A stretch of 32,814 bases of DNA from Lachnospiraceae bacterium (GCA_024692905.1 JAILLY010000086.1:1-32814), one strand, 5' to 3'. Counted from the first letter of the stretch, positions 1 to 8,743 are shown. The notes: generated by a model not told the origin, from the sequence alone. Translations and numbers: made by a program.

Positions 1-1947
1 TGTTGCAACATAGATCTTCGTCTTATATTGGTCGCTTAAGGTCGTCCCGTCTTCATACTTATAATCCGCGTTTATATGATAGGCGAAATAATAACCGCCC
101 TCACTGTTACCCCATTCGGGATAACTCTCCTGATACTTAAGGGTTCCCGTTACCGTACCGGTGCCGCCGTATTTGGATCCTTCCTGGAAATCATCATCCG
201 CGGCATCAAACATTCCCGAATCGTTCTTGGGAACCGGATCAAACGTTATCGCGCTTATATCCTGAAGGGCTGCTGCCGTCTTCCCGAGTAGACTTGAATC
301 CGGAAGATTGGCCGCATCCGCATCAAGGGGGCCTCCGGTATAACCGGTAACCTCCATCTTATATGTCTTTATTACTTCCTTACCGTTATTCCTGGCACCT
401 ATCCTTACGTTCTTGCCGTTACGGAGCCATGGCTGGGTCAGCGCGAATGTGAGCTCCCCGTTTCTGCCGGGTCCATAGTTAAGATCACCGGAATCAGAGA
501 AACTGTATCCAACCTCACATCCTTCCGCCTCAGCCTTGAACCCAAGGAAATAACCCGAAGTCTCAAAAGGATGCCAGCTGACATCTTCACCGACTGCAGG
601 CGCATAATTGCCGGTACTGTAACTGAGTAGTCCGCTTATCGTACCGACATTCCCGTTTTCGGCATCAGGTTCAGTAACAGTCACCGTTCCTATTTCAGTA
701 GCTCCGGGCCATGCAGATGCCTTTTGAAGACCGGTTACCTGCAGGTTTATAGGAGCATATTTGGCATACAGTGTCAGAACGCCGTGTGAAAAAGCGTCCG
801 CATCAGCGGCAACTATCTCACTCACTTCAGCCTGATCTTCAAACTGAACCTCACCATCCGGAGTAAGTGACCAGCCTGCGAAGGCATATCCTTCAAGCGA
901 GAAATTATTGGCAATGAGGCTGTCGGTTTCATCGTTGACATCCCTCATCATTGCCATTTCACCGGTCGCGCCAGCGTTATTCTTATCAAATTTAATGACT
1001 TTTTCAACTTCAAGTCCCGAAATATCATAAATATAGTAAACATTTTTATCTTCCGGATGTTTTATGATCTCACGCGGTGTACCAAACTCGCCGCGTGCTT
1101 CGGTATCGAGTTTTAATGTCTTCTTGACTACGATCTTCTTGTTTTCGGGATCGGTCACTTCCCAGATACCGATGTTATCGGTATCAAGCTTTCTCCAGCC
1201 GTAATCTTTTCCTTCTACATATTCTTCGCCTTTCGAAGTGGCTACATATATTTCGACACCTTCATCTTCAGGATCCGAAACTTCAACGGTATCCTTCTTC
1301 AGAACATCCCTGTCGTCCTTCAAATGGAATGCAAGGTAATATCCTTCCGCATCCGAACTCCATCCCGCATATTCATCCTGGTACTTTACTGTACCCGATA
1401 TGGTTCCGGTACCGCCATAATACGAGCCATCCCCGAATTCATCTTCATCAAACTGTTCGTTATTAGCGGGTACGGGATCAAATGTAAAGCTTATATCACC
1501 CTGCAGGTCGGATGCCTTCTTGCCCAGCAGATCTGTCGAATCATCAAACTCCGCATCCATGGGACCGCTTTCATAGGTGAAATGAAGCTTATATCTTTTA
1601 ACTACAGGGGCATCTGTACCGGTTTTTGCGGCAATGTTCAGATATCTGCCTTCAAATATCCACGGCCTTAAAAAAGCAAAGTCCAGATATTCCCTTCCCG
1701 AAGCATCTATTCCGTCTTTTTCCCATATTATGGAATCTTCATAATAGTCATCAAATAAATAACCGATAGTATAACCCTCGGCAGCGGTAGCCTTGAACGC
1801 CGCATAGTATCCCGATGTCTCAAAGGGATGCCAGCTGACGAGCTTGTTCGGTACCGTCGGGTAATTGCCGGAACTGAATTCGAGATTACCCGTAATGGTT
1901 CCGTCATTGCCGTCGGTCGGATCCACGATCGTATAGGCGCCCACGCT
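1..1947 (-). repeat. Two diverged ~300-residue modules with a 419-codon period
   Basis: The bases atgccagctgac occur at 571-582 and 1828-1839, exactly 1257 bases (419 codons) apart, inside matching protein contexts. Module A covers about 1024-1947. Module B covers about 1-690 and is cut by the window edge. They share a GTITG/GTISG start, SWHPFETSGY, a PWL/PWI block, LLGK and TFDPVP motifs, and a YGGTGT block. Base identity is clearly lower than protein similarity, so the duplication is old. An InlB-like domain separates the copies. Confidence 0.8.
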
Positions 1948-2298
1948 CGTTGCTCCGTCCTTCGTTCCCGGGATTATCCCATCCTCGAACTCAGTCACGG
2001 AGATGACCGGCTCGTCACCGACCCTTTCCTCTTCTATATCTTCTTCTATGATCGAAGCATCCTCAGCAGGATCTGTTTCTATTTTTACCTCCTGCACGGC
2101 CTGCTCAACAGGTTCCCCCGCACCTGTATCGAGAATATCTTCCTCCCCGATATCGTCGACAGATGACTCTGCCGCGATAGCTTCATCAAGATCAATATCC
2201 ACTTCGCCGTTATACGCGGAAGCGGGTACTGCCGATGTGAATACCATTGCTGCCGCAAGCGTTATGCCAAGCAGCTTCCTAAGCAGTCTTTTACCCAT
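1..2298 (-). CDS. Secreted repeat-containing surface protein, C-terminus beyond the window
   Basis: The frame is open from the ATG at 2298 to base 1 (766 codons, no stop), so the gene is cut by the left edge. A GGAG site lies about 8 bases before the ATG. Residues 1-28 form a signal peptide (basic start, hydrophobic core, ASA cleavage site), followed by an acidic linker to about residue 110. Two related modules follow: the motif SWHPFETSGY starts at residue 155 and again at 574, and KYGGTGT/YYGGTGT motifs recur with the same order. Between them, roughly residues 427-515, is an InlB B-repeat/Listeria-Bacteroides-type domain (FAGWSLTPDGE, then LTLYAKYAP). Such domains occur in cell-surface and adhesion proteins of Firmicutes. 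No anchor can be judged because the C-terminus is missing. Surface location is inferred; the ligand is unknown. Confidence 0.85.
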   Translation of the reverse strand, partial: MGKRLLRKLLGITLAAAMVFTSAVPASAYNGEVDIDLDEAIAAESSVDDIGEEDILDTGAGEPVEQAVQEVKIETDPAEDASIIEEDIEEERVGDEPVISVTEFEDGIIPGTKDGATSVGAYTIVDPTDGNDGTITGNLEFSSGNYPTVPNKLVSWHPFETSGYYAAFKATAAEGYTIGYLFDDYYEDSIIWEKDGIDASGREYLDFAFLRPWIFEGRYLNIAAKTGTDAPVVKRYKLHFTYESGPMDAEFDDSTDLLGKKASDLQGDISFTFDPVPANNEQFDEDEFGDGSYYGGTGTISGTVKYQDEYAGWSSDAEGYYLAFHLKDDRDVLKKDTVEVSDPEDEGVEIYVATSKGEEYVEGKDYGWRKLDTDNIGIWEVTDPENKKIVVKKTLKLDTEARGEFGTPREIIKHPEDKNVYYIYDISGLEVEKVIKFDKNNAGATGEMAMMRDVNDETDSLIANNFSLEGYAFAGWSLTPDGEVQFEDQAEVSEIVAADADAFSHGVLTLYAKYAPINLQVTGLQKASAWPGATEIGTVTVTEPDAENGNVGTISGLLSYSTGNYAPAVGEDVSWHPFETSGYFLGFKAEAEGCEVGYSFSDSGDLNYGPGRNGELTFALTQPWLRNGKNVRIGARNNGKEVIKTYKMEVTGYTGGPLDADAANLPDSSLLGKTAAALQDISAITFDPVPKNDSGMFDAADDDFQEGSKYGGTGTVTGTLKYQESYPEWGNSEGGYYFAYHINADYKYEDGTTLSDQYKTKIYVAT

Positions 2299-2375
2299 AA
2301 GTCTTCTCCTTTCACATCATTATTTCCGCCCGGATCTTTTCGTACCGTTTTCACCCTGAAATACACATTAAAATA

Positions 2376-2418
2376 ACGGGTGAGATGTAGTTAATTTTAC
2401 GCTTCTGCATCCACCCGT
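2376..2418 (-). promoter_or_regulatory. Inverted repeat bracketing the -10 box: operator or terminator
   Basis: The arms ACGGGTGAGATG (2376-2387) and CATCCACCCGT (2408-2418) are complementary apart from one bulged A. One arm lies in the -35/-10 spacer and the other just downstream of the -10 box. It could be a repressor operator. Read on the minus strand it is followed by TATTTTAATG, so it could also be a weak terminator for mtnA, which ends about 100 bases upstream. Confidence 0.4.
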
Positions 2419-2423
2419 GTCAA
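2394..2423 (-). promoter_or_regulatory. Sigma-A promoter of the surface protein gene
   Basis: On the minus strand a perfect -35 TTGACA (2418-2423) is followed after 18 bases by the -10 TAAAAT (2394-2399, 5 of 6). This gives a leader of about 90 bases before the ATG at 2298. Confidence 0.65.
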
Positions 2424-2520
2424 TTATGTCAGGTATTTAAAATGTGTTATTTTTGATCATTCCGTCACGCCGTAACGGAGGCCGGTTAGTATTGGTTAAC
2501 ATAACTATGTCAGACGTATT

Positions 2521-3567
2521 TCAGAGAGATTTAAGATCATACGGCGGGCGCAGGATACCCTTCTCCGTTATGATCGCAGTAATGAGTTCATGATCTGTTA
2601 TGTCGAATGCCGGGTTATAAACCTTGATGCCCTCCGGAGCCATCCTTTTTGCGTACCACATCTCGGTGACCTCCTCGCCCGGGCGCTGCTCTATCACGAT
2701 ATCATCGCCCGAAGCCGTACCCGGATCGATGGTCGAGGACGGAGCGCATACATAAAACGGCACGCCGTAACGCGCCGCAATCGCAGCGACCACGGAGGTT
2801 CCGATCTTATTCGCAACATCACCGTTCGCCGCCACCCTGTCACAGCCGACGAACACCGCATCTATAAGCCCCTGCCTCATAAGAGACGAGACCATGTTAT
2901 CGCAGCATAAGGTCACATCCATCCCTGCCGAAGCCAGTTCGTAAGCCGTAAGCCTGGCGCCCTGCAGGAGCGGACGTGTCTCATCGCAGTATATCTTAAA
3001 TCCGTATCCTCTTTTATGGCCAAGATACATGGCCGAGGTCGCGGTCCCGTACTTAGACGTCGCAAGCTGCCCGGCATTGCAGTGGGTAAGGAGCCCGGCG
3101 CCCTTTTTGAGAAGAGTCAGCGCATTCTCGCCGATCTTAAGGCACATATCCTCATCCTCAGCCCTGATCTCAAGCGCCTCAGCCTTAAGCGCCTTAAGCA
3201 TCGTTTCCACGCCTGCTGCCTTATTTGCAAGGCACACCTTCTCCATCCTCTCAAGGGCCCATGAAAGGTTCACTGCGGTCGGCCTCGCAGACACCAGATA
3301 TTCCTTATGTTCATGGAACTTACGGGCAAAGTCACCCGCATCCGAAGTATCTTCCGAAAGCATGACAACATATATCCCGATCGCAGCGGCAACCCCTATC
3401 GCCGGGGCTCCGCGCACCTTGAGAAGATATATCGCCTCCCATATATCTTTTATATCTTTAAGCTTAATTATCTTCGTCTCACCGGGAAGAAGTGTCTGGT
3501 CGATGATATCAAGAGTCCCTGATTGCTCATCAAACGCAACCGTATCGTGATCGAGTATATTTTGCAT
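2521..3567 (-). CDS. mtnA: S-methyl-5-thioribose-1-phosphate isomerase
   Basis: The 348-residue protein converts methylthioribose-1-phosphate to methylthioribulose-1-phosphate in the cytoplasmic methionine salvage pathway. The MtnA signature RGAPAIGVAAAIG is at about residues 52-64. The expected active-site cysteine is in THCNAGQLAT (C163) and the aspartate in VGCDRVAANGD (D243), both typical of MtnA rather than of translation factor eIF2B or ribose-bisphosphate isomerase relatives. Length is normal. I chose the ATG at 3567: it begins at the family's normal N-terminus and has an AAGGGA site 11 bases upstream. The frame stays open to 3981, but that extension has no ribosome site and runs into the divergent gene. 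No other methionine salvage gene is in the window. Confidence 0.93.
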   Translation of the reverse strand: MQNILDHDTVAFDEQSGTLDIIDQTLLPGETKIIKLKDIKDIWEAIYLLKVRGAPAIGVAAAIGIYVVMLSEDTSDAGDFARKFHEHKEYLVSARPTAVNLSWALERMEKVCLANKAAGVETMLKALKAEALEIRAEDEDMCLKIGENALTLLKKGAGLLTHCNAGQLATSKYGTATSAMYLGHKRGYGFKIYCDETRPLLQGARLTAYELASAGMDVTLCCDNMVSSLMRQGLIDAVFVGCDRVAANGDVANKIGTSVVAAIAARYGVPFYVCAPSSTIDPGTASGDDIVIEQRPGEEVTEMWYAKRMAPEGIKVYNPAFDITDHELITAIITEKGILRPPYDLKSL

Positions 3568-3625
3568 GATCCGTGAATTCCCTTCTGATTGTTTTTTATA
3601 TTTATACATGGTAAAATCAATAATA

Positions 3626-3682
3626 CCCCGTAAGGTACGGGGCCGTGACCCCCGGTTCGGAACCGGCGGTTTTATCCGTACC
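3626..3682 (-). promoter_or_regulatory. Structured mtnA leader with alternative hairpins
   Basis: Read on the minus strand, GGTACGG (3682-3676) can pair with CCGTACC (3640-3634), enclosing the hairpin CCGGTT/AACCGG (3666-3652). The same CCGTACC is also part of a second hairpin, CCCCGTA with TACGGGG (3642-3626, 7 base pairs, 3-base loop), so the two folds exclude each other. The second hairpin is followed by TATTATTGATTTT, a poor U-tract, about 60 bases before the ATG. This resembles an attenuation leader. It does not match the S-box consensus I know. Confidence 0.45.
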
Positions 3683-3709
3683 GTGTATCCGGGCAGAACC
3701 GTTGCTTTT

Positions 3710-3738
3710 ATTATATATGAACATATATACGGAGCGCA
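3710..3738 (-). promoter_or_regulatory. Possible mtnA promoter
   Basis: The minus strand has a perfect -10 TATAAT (3710-3715) with a weak -35 TTGCGC at an 18-base spacing, just inside the start of the divergent gene. It would give a leader of about 135 bases containing the alternative hairpins. Confidence 0.4.
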
Positions 3739-3743
3739 AGAAT

Positions 3744-5435
3744 ATGACCACCCTATGCACCGAAAACTACAGACGGTTTTATAACGCCCTTCAGGCGGAA
3801 ACGGTATCAAGTGACGATATTTTAAACCTGATCCCCGGGGCGCTTGGCTATATTGCCGGCGAAGCACATATCGGCAAATTCGAGGTAAGGATAGAAATAA
3901 TGCCGAGTGCTCAGGATCCGGCAGGATACAATATCTCGCGGGTGATGTATGAAGTGCCTGACGGCTTCGGCTACATGGCACATACCAGAGTCATAAGATC
4001 AGCCGGTAAGAGCAGCGTCAGTTTCGCGGTATTTCCCGTAAAGGACTACACGTGGACAGATGACGATAAGGGCGCTCTCGACCATCTTATCAAAAACCTC
4101 TATATCATAATGTATAAGGCAAGGCTTACGGAACAGGTCAATAAGCGCCAGCTCACCGACCATCTTACGTCACTGCCTAATACCGCATATTTCACCAAAT
4201 TTACGCATGATCTGGGCTTTAAGGGAATACTTGACCAGTATACGATAATCTTCTCAAACTTAAGGAGTTTCGGTTATATAAACCAGACTCTCGGAAGCAA
4301 CGCGGGAGACACCGTCCTAAAGGAATACGGCCACCGTCTCGCAAATCTGTACGGGCCCGGCGAACTGATCGCACGATTCGGCGGCGATAATTTTGTCGCA
4401 ATACTCAAAAACGAAAACGTATCGAATTATCTTGAGAGCATCTCCGGGGTCAGCATACCGGTCGCTATCGGCAAGCAGACAAAAACGCTCACCATAAATG
4501 CGCGTTCGGGCATATATCCTATGGCATCACCGTCCGAAAATATAAATGAAGCGATAAACCGCGCAGACATCTCGCTTGACTATGCCAAAAAAGTCAGTGA
4601 CGCCGACTGTGTATGGTTTACCTTCAAGATACTTGCAAGAGCCAACAGGGAAAGGGAGATCATCTCCTATTTCCAGACTGCGCTTGCCCGCCATGAATTT
4701 GTCGTATATTACCAGCCCAAGGTGGATTATACGACAGGGATAATCCGCGGATGCGAAGCGCTTGTGAGATGGAAGCACAACGGCGAACTCATAACACCGG
4801 CAGACTTTATACCGATACTCGAGTCCGAAGGTATGATATGCGATCTTGACTTTTATGTACTGGAGCGTGTGTGCGAGGATATCGGCAAATGGGTAAATAA
4901 CGGTATCATTCCGATAAGGGTATCGGTAAACTTCAGCAGGCACCATCTTAAAAACGAACATCTCGTGGATGATATCATGTCGGTGGTCATAAAACATGAG
5001 ATCAACCCCCAGTATCTTGAGATCGAGCTTACCGAAAGTGCAAGCGGCGAGGATAATAAGACATTACAAAGCTTTGTTGATGACTTAAACTCACACGGCA
5101 TCCGCACCTCGATCGATGATTTCGGTACGGGTTATTCCTCACTCAGCCTGTTAAAGGACCTCCATGTAAGCGTTATTAAGATAGACAAGTCATTTATAGA
5201 TAACATAACCGACAGGGACGGCAAAGACAGGATCATCCTTTCCTCGATCCTCTCAATGGTGACGGGACTCGGGATGGATGTCATAGCAGAGGGCTGTGAG
5301 ACTGCCGAGCAGGCAAAGATACTCAGCGAAATGAGCTGTAATACGATACAGGGCTATCTGTATGACAAGCCCCTTCCTTATGAAGATATCACATCCAAAC
5401 TGGCCGAAGGATATGTATACGACTTAAAGTCATAA
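3744..5435 (+). CDS. Cyclic di-GMP phosphodiesterase, degenerate GGDEF plus EAL
   Basis: The 563-residue cytoplasmic protein has no membrane segment. Residues 1-135 are an unassigned N-terminal region. Residues about 136-290 are a GGDEF domain beginning LTDHLTSLPN, but its signature is GGDNF (213-217), with Asn for the catalytic Glu, and the usual metal-binding DxD segment is replaced by FSNLRSF. Residues about 305-555 are an EAL domain with the expected residues: EALVRW (338-343), VNFSRHHL, ELTES, DDFGTGYSS (458-466), KIDKSF, AEGCET and QGYLYDKP. The likely role is hydrolysis of c-di-GMP, with the GGDEF half perhaps binding GTP as a regulator. The ATG at 3744 is preceded by GGAG at a 9-base spacing; a longer in-frame start at 3645 has no such site. 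It is divergent from mtnA. Confidence 0.9.
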   Translation: MTTLCTENYRRFYNALQAETVSSDDILNLIPGALGYIAGEAHIGKFEVRIEIMPSAQDPAGYNISRVMYEVPDGFGYMAHTRVIRSAGKSSVSFAVFPVKDYTWTDDDKGALDHLIKNLYIIMYKARLTEQVNKRQLTDHLTSLPNTAYFTKFTHDLGFKGILDQYTIIFSNLRSFGYINQTLGSNAGDTVLKEYGHRLANLYGPGELIARFGGDNFVAILKNENVSNYLESISGVSIPVAIGKQTKTLTINARSGIYPMASPSENINEAINRADISLDYAKKVSDADCVWFTFKILARANREREIISYFQTALARHEFVVYYQPKVDYTTGIIRGCEALVRWKHNGELITPADFIPILESEGMICDLDFYVLERVCEDIGKWVNNGIIPIRVSVNFSRHHLKNEHLVDDIMSVVIKHEINPQYLEIELTESASGEDNKTLQSFVDDLNSHGIRTSIDDFGTGYSSLSLLKDLHVSVIKIDKSFIDNITDRDGKDRIILSSILSMVTGLGMDVIAEGCETAEQAKILSEMSCNTIQGYLYDKPLPYEDITSKLAEGYVYDLKS

Positions 5436-5470
5436 AACCCGGGGATCTTCAGTGCCAAAAGCTTATCCCC
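5434..5470 (-). terminator. Weak terminator between convergent genes, probably for prfA
   Basis: GGGGAT (5441-5446) pairs with ATCCCC (5465-5470) across an 18-base loop. On the minus strand the stem is followed by GGGTTTTATG, a short U-tract. Confidence 0.35.
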
Positions 5471-5495
5471 ATACATACAAAGGACTCTATAACAT

Positions 5496-6569
5496 TTAAG
5501 AATCCTGCATCTTTGATAACCTTGCGGCCTGATCTGCCGCGATACAGGCATCCAGTATCTCCTGGATATCTCCGTTCATTATCTTATCAAGTTTATACAA
5601 CGTAAGGTTTATCCTGTGATCGGTAACCCTTCCCTGCGGGAAGTTATACGTCCTTATCTTCTCGGAACGGTCACCCGTGCCTATCTGGCTCTTCCTTAAT
5701 TCAGCCTCCGCATCATGCGCCTTCTGCTGCTCCATGTCATACAGCTTGGCACGAAGGAGAGCAAACGCCTTCTCCTTATTCTGGAGCTGCGACTTTTCCG
5801 TCTGCGAATAGATCACGATACCGGTGGGATAATGGGTCAGACGCACCGCCGAGTCCGTGGTGTTTACGCACTGTCCGCCATTTCCGGATGCACGCATAAC
5901 GTCGATCCTTATATCCTTCTCATCGATATGGATATCAACCTCTTCGGCTTCGGGCATGACCGCAACGGTTATGGTCGAGGTATGTATCCTTCCGCCCGAT
6001 TCGGTCTCGGGCACACGCTGAACGCGGTGCACGCCGCTCTCGTATTTCATGACCGAATAAGCTCTCTGGCCCGTGATCATGAAGGTGACGCTCTTCATTC
6101 CGCCGATGCCGATCTCCTCGACTTCGAGGGTCTCGACCTTCCATCGCCGGCCCTCGGCATAATGAACATACATCCTGTATATCTCGGCAGCAAAAAGAGC
6201 CGCTTCGTCTCCGCCGGCTCCTGCCCTTATCTCCACGATAACGTTCTTGTCATCATTGGGATCCTTGGGAAGGAGGAGGATCTTTAGCTTATCCTCAAGT
6301 TCGGCGACGTTCTTCCTCGCAGATGCAAGTTCCTCCTTTAACATCTCCTTCATATCGTCATCGGATTCCTCGGAAAGCATCGCAAGCGAATCCTCTATAT
6401 CCTGCTTATTCTTTTTATATTCCTTATACGTATCGATTATGGGAGTCAGATCGCTTTGCTCCTTCATAAGCGCACGGAACCGGTTCTGGTCATTTGCGAC
6501 CCCCGGTTCATTCAACTCGTTCATTATGTCCTCATATCTCAGTATAAGATCTTCCAATTTGTCGAACAT
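5496..6569 (-). CDS. prfA: Peptide chain release factor 1
   Basis: This 357-residue class I release factor recognises UAA and UAG and triggers peptidyl-tRNA hydrolysis in the ribosome. The catalytic GGQ lies at residues 231-233 within [16 protein letters not shown]. The stop-codon recognition element is PET (187-189, in [14 protein letters not shown]), the PxT form of RF1 rather than the SPF of RF2. Length is normal. GGAG lies 10 bases before the ATG at 6569. The gene lies 31 bases downstream of prmC, whose product methylates the GGQ glutamine, so modifier and target are made from one transcript. Confidence 0.97.
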   Translation of the reverse strand: MFDKLEDLILRYEDIMNELNEPGVANDQNRFRALMKEQSDLTPIIDTYKEYKKNKQDIEDSLAMLSEESDDDMKEMLKEELASARKNVAELEDKLKILLLPKDPNDDKNVIVEIRAGAGGDEAALFAAEIYRMYVHYAEGRRWKVETLEVEEIGIGGMKSVTFMITGQRAYSVMKYESGVHRVQRVPETESGGRIHTSTITVAVMPEAEEVDIHIDEKDIRIDVMRASGNGGQCVNTTDSAVRLTHYPTGIVIYSQTEKSQLQNKEKAFALLRAKLYDMEQQKAHDAEAELRKSQIGTGDRSEKIRTYNFPQGRVTDHRINLTLYKLDKIMNGDIQEILDACIAADQAARLSKMQDS

Positions 6570-6600
6570 ATTATGCTCCTGATCCTACTTTCAGCCCCTG

Positions 6601-7443
6601 CTACAGACTCCTGCTTCTTGCCTTGACCACACGGTCATTTCCGGCAAGATCCTTTATAACGCTGATACCGGTGTATCCGGCTTCCTTAAGAAGGTCCGAA
6701 ACCTCTTCCGCCTGGTCGAACCCGATCTCAAAAAGTATACATCCTCCGGGGATGAGCCATGCGGCCGCCCCGTCTATTATCCTTCTGTAAAAGTCAAGCC
6801 CGTCGGGCCCGCCGTCAAGCGCCGTATGCGGCTCATACAGCCTTACTTCCTCCATAAGCGAAGGTATCACATCACTGCGTATATAGGGCGGGTTTGATAT
6901 TATGATATCGAACTTATCCTCATCCTCAAGCGCACCGTAAAGATCGCCCTGTTTAAATACCGCAGATACGCCGTTTGTCCTTGCATTATCTGCCGCGACC
7001 TTAAGTGCATCCGCAGATATATCGGTCCCTACCCCGTATATATCATTCTTATATCTCATAAGGCTAATAAGTATGCAGCCCGAGCCCGTACATAGGTCAA
7101 GCACCCTCATTCCGTCCCCGGTCTCTATCATCGCTTCCTCAACAAGACATTCCGTATCCTGCCTCGGGATGAGCACGTCCTTATCCACCTTAAATACAAG
7201 TCCCATGAATTCCTGAGTGCCGGTAAGGTGCTGCGGCGGAACATGTTCACAGCGCCTGCCTATAAGCGAAAGATAAGCCTCACAAACCGCCTCATCCGCT
7301 TCTTCATCCGGATGGGCAAGGAGATAACTGCGGCTTATATCCATAACATGCTCAAGAAGAAGGGCAGCGTCTATCGAAGCATCCGCAACTTGCGCCTCAC
7401 TGAGCCGTTTCATTCCTTCATTCCTAAGACTTCCAATGGTCAT
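6601..7443 (-). CDS. prmC: Release factor glutamine N5-methyltransferase
   Basis: The 280-residue protein uses S-adenosylmethionine to methylate the glutamine of the GGQ motif in release factors. It has the PrmC N-terminal helical region, the SAM-binding motif VLDLCTGSG (about 114-122) and the catalytic NPPY (184-187, followed by IRSD). The ATG overlaps the stop of the upstream DUF1385 gene in an ATGA arrangement (7440-7443), indicating coupled translation. prfA follows directly. Confidence 0.96.
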   Translation of the reverse strand: MTIGSLRNEGMKRLSEAQVADASIDAALLLEHVMDISRSYLLAHPDEEADEAVCEAYLSLIGRRCEHVPPQHLTGTQEFMGLVFKVDKDVLIPRQDTECLVEEAMIETGDGMRVLDLCTGSGCILISLMRYKNDIYGVGTDISADALKVAADNARTNGVSAVFKQGDLYGALEDEDKFDIIISNPPYIRSDVIPSLMEEVRLYEPHTALDGGPDGLDFYRRIIDGAAAWLIPGGCILFEIGFDQAEEVSDLLKEAGYTGISVIKDLAGNDRVVKARSRSL

Positions 7444-8363
7444 AACGCGATGCCGAATTCCTCATATAAATACCCGCGCCAGTCAAATACCGCATCGACC
7501 GCGAGCATTGCAACCTCGATCATCTCATCATCCGGCTCACGGGTAGTGAGTTTCTGGAGCATCATCCCCGGTGCCGACAATATCCTTATGATGATATTAT
7601 CCGACCTTCCCGCAAGCCTTATTATCTCATAAGATATCCCTGCGATAACGGGAATGAGCACTATCCTTAATACGACCCTCATGACGGGATCCGGAACACG
7701 GATGAACACGAACAGCACAACACTTACGAGCACGACAAAGAACAAAAAACTCGTTCCGCACCTCTTATGCTGCCTTGATGATGAGGCAACGTTCTCAATG
7801 GTAAGAGGAAGTCCGTGCTCAAGACAGTTGATGCACTTATGCTCGGCACCGTGGTACATGAAAACGCGCCTTATATCCTTAAGGGCCGATATGGCCAGAA
7901 GATACAGCACGAAGATAACTATCCTTATAACGCCCTCAAATACCGCGAGCACGGTATCGTTTATTATCCATCTCCTGATAAGCTGCGAAAGGAAATAAGG
8001 AAGCAGCATGAAAAGCGCAACAGCCAGCGCTATTGAAATGATCACGGTAATAACGGACGCGATCTTGCCGAAGGCGCCCGAATCCTTTGACTCTCCCTCA
8101 TTCTCATAAAAGGAAGCGGAATAGTTAAGTGTCCTGGTCCCAAGGATCAGCGAATCCAAAAAGCTGAAAATACCCCTAATGAAAGGGATCTTGTTAAGTA
8201 TTGCCGCAGGCGCGACAGAATCATATTCCTCGATCGCGACATTCACCTCACCGTCCTGTGTCCTGACGGCGACCGAATAGCGGTCCTTATTCTTCATCAT
8301 TATCCCTTCGATGACGGCCTGGCCGCCGATCCCGGAATAATGGTCACTGCGCTTCTTCTTCAT
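7440..8363 (-). CDS. DUF1385 membrane protein (YqhQ-like)
   Basis: The 307-residue protein begins with the family signature GIGGQAVIEGIMMK (11-24). About four hydrophobic segments follow, near residues 100-125, 138-160, 205-221 and 228-248. Between the second and third is a His/Cys cluster, YHGAEHKCINCLEHG (170-184), with QHKRCG following at 198-203; this pattern is why the family has been called a predicted metal-dependent enzyme. I recognise the family from B. subtilis YqhQ, but no function is established that I know of. Its place between rpmE and prmC-prfA is common in Clostridia. The GAGG site is about 10 bases before the ATG. Confidence 0.88.
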   Translation of the reverse strand: MKKKRSDHYSGIGGQAVIEGIMMKNKDRYSVAVRTQDGEVNVAIEEYDSVAPAAILNKIPFIRGIFSFLDSLILGTRTLNYSASFYENEGESKDSGAFGKIASVITVIISIALAVALFMLLPYFLSQLIRRWIINDTVLAVFEGVIRIVIFVLYLLAISALKDIRRVFMYHGAEHKCINCLEHGLPLTIENVASSSRQHKRCGTSFLFFVVLVSVVLFVFIRVPDPVMRVVLRIVLIPVIAGISYEIIRLAGRSDNIIIRILSAPGMMLQKLTTREPDDEMIEVAMLAVDAVFDWRGYLYEEFGIAL

Positions 8364-8399
8364 CTTGTCTTCACCTCAAAAACAGAGCAGTTTATGTTG

Positions 8400-8432
8400 A
8401 AAAAAGGGCCAGGGTAAATGCCCCGGCCCTTA
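8400..8432 (-). terminator. Strong intrinsic terminator after rpmE
   Basis: On the minus strand AGGGCC and GGCCCT arms, with an inner GGG/CCC stem and a small loop, are followed by six T residues. It lies just after the rpmE stop and before the DUF1385 gene. It should separate rho-rpmE from DUF1385-prmC-prfA, although read-through is possible. Confidence 0.85.
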
Positions 8433-8438
8433 AAACCC

Positions 8439-8645
8439 TTATTTGCCTGAAACACCGTATTTCTTGTTGAACTTCTCAATACGTCCGTCTACCCTGGCAC
8501 TCTTCTGCTGACCCGTGTAAAACGAATGGCACTTGCTGCAGATCTCGACATGCAGCTCAGGCTTTGTCGATCCCGTTACAAATGTGTTTCCGCAGTTGCA
8601 GGTAACGGTAGCCTGCTGATAATTGGGATGTATTCCTTCCTTCAT
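8439..8645 (-). CDS. rpmE: 50S ribosomal protein L31, zinc-binding form
   Basis: The 68-residue protein starts [10 protein letters not shown], typical of L31. It keeps the four zinc-site cysteines C16, C18, C36 and C39 (TCNCGN and [11 protein letters not shown]), so it is the zinc-containing type rather than the zinc-free paralogue made in zinc starvation. The start at 8645 has a GAGGTGA site just upstream; the frame runs further upstream but that part is not L31. It sits downstream of rho, as in many Firmicutes, with its own promoter in the 146-base gap. Confidence 0.96.
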   Translation of the reverse strand: MKEGIHPNYQQATVTCNCGNTFVTGSTKPELHVEICSKCHSFYTGQQKSARVDGRIEKFNKKYGVSGK

Positions 8646-8743
8646 GATCTCACCTCTTATCCTATGATCCTGTATTCGTATCCGCGGACACTGCCCGGTT
8701 ACGTATTCCAAATGATTGATACTGTCTGCGCGACAGCTATGTA

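Noticed and set aside
2461-2479. Palindromic hairpin TCCGTCACGCCGTAACGGA after mtnA
   Set aside because: The stem is good (8 base pairs) but neither strand has a T-run after it, so I do not call it a terminator; its role is unclear.
3568-3743. SAM riboswitch upstream of mtnA
   Set aside because: The conserved S-box core bases I know are not present, although the leader is structured.
2521-3981. A 486-codon version of mtnA extending to 3981
   Set aside because: The extra 138 codons have no ribosome site, do not look like MtnA and overlap the divergent c-di-GMP gene.
6570-6600. Possible promoter between prmC and prfA
   Set aside because: The 31-base gap holds only the prfA ribosome site; no -10 or -35 pair is seen.
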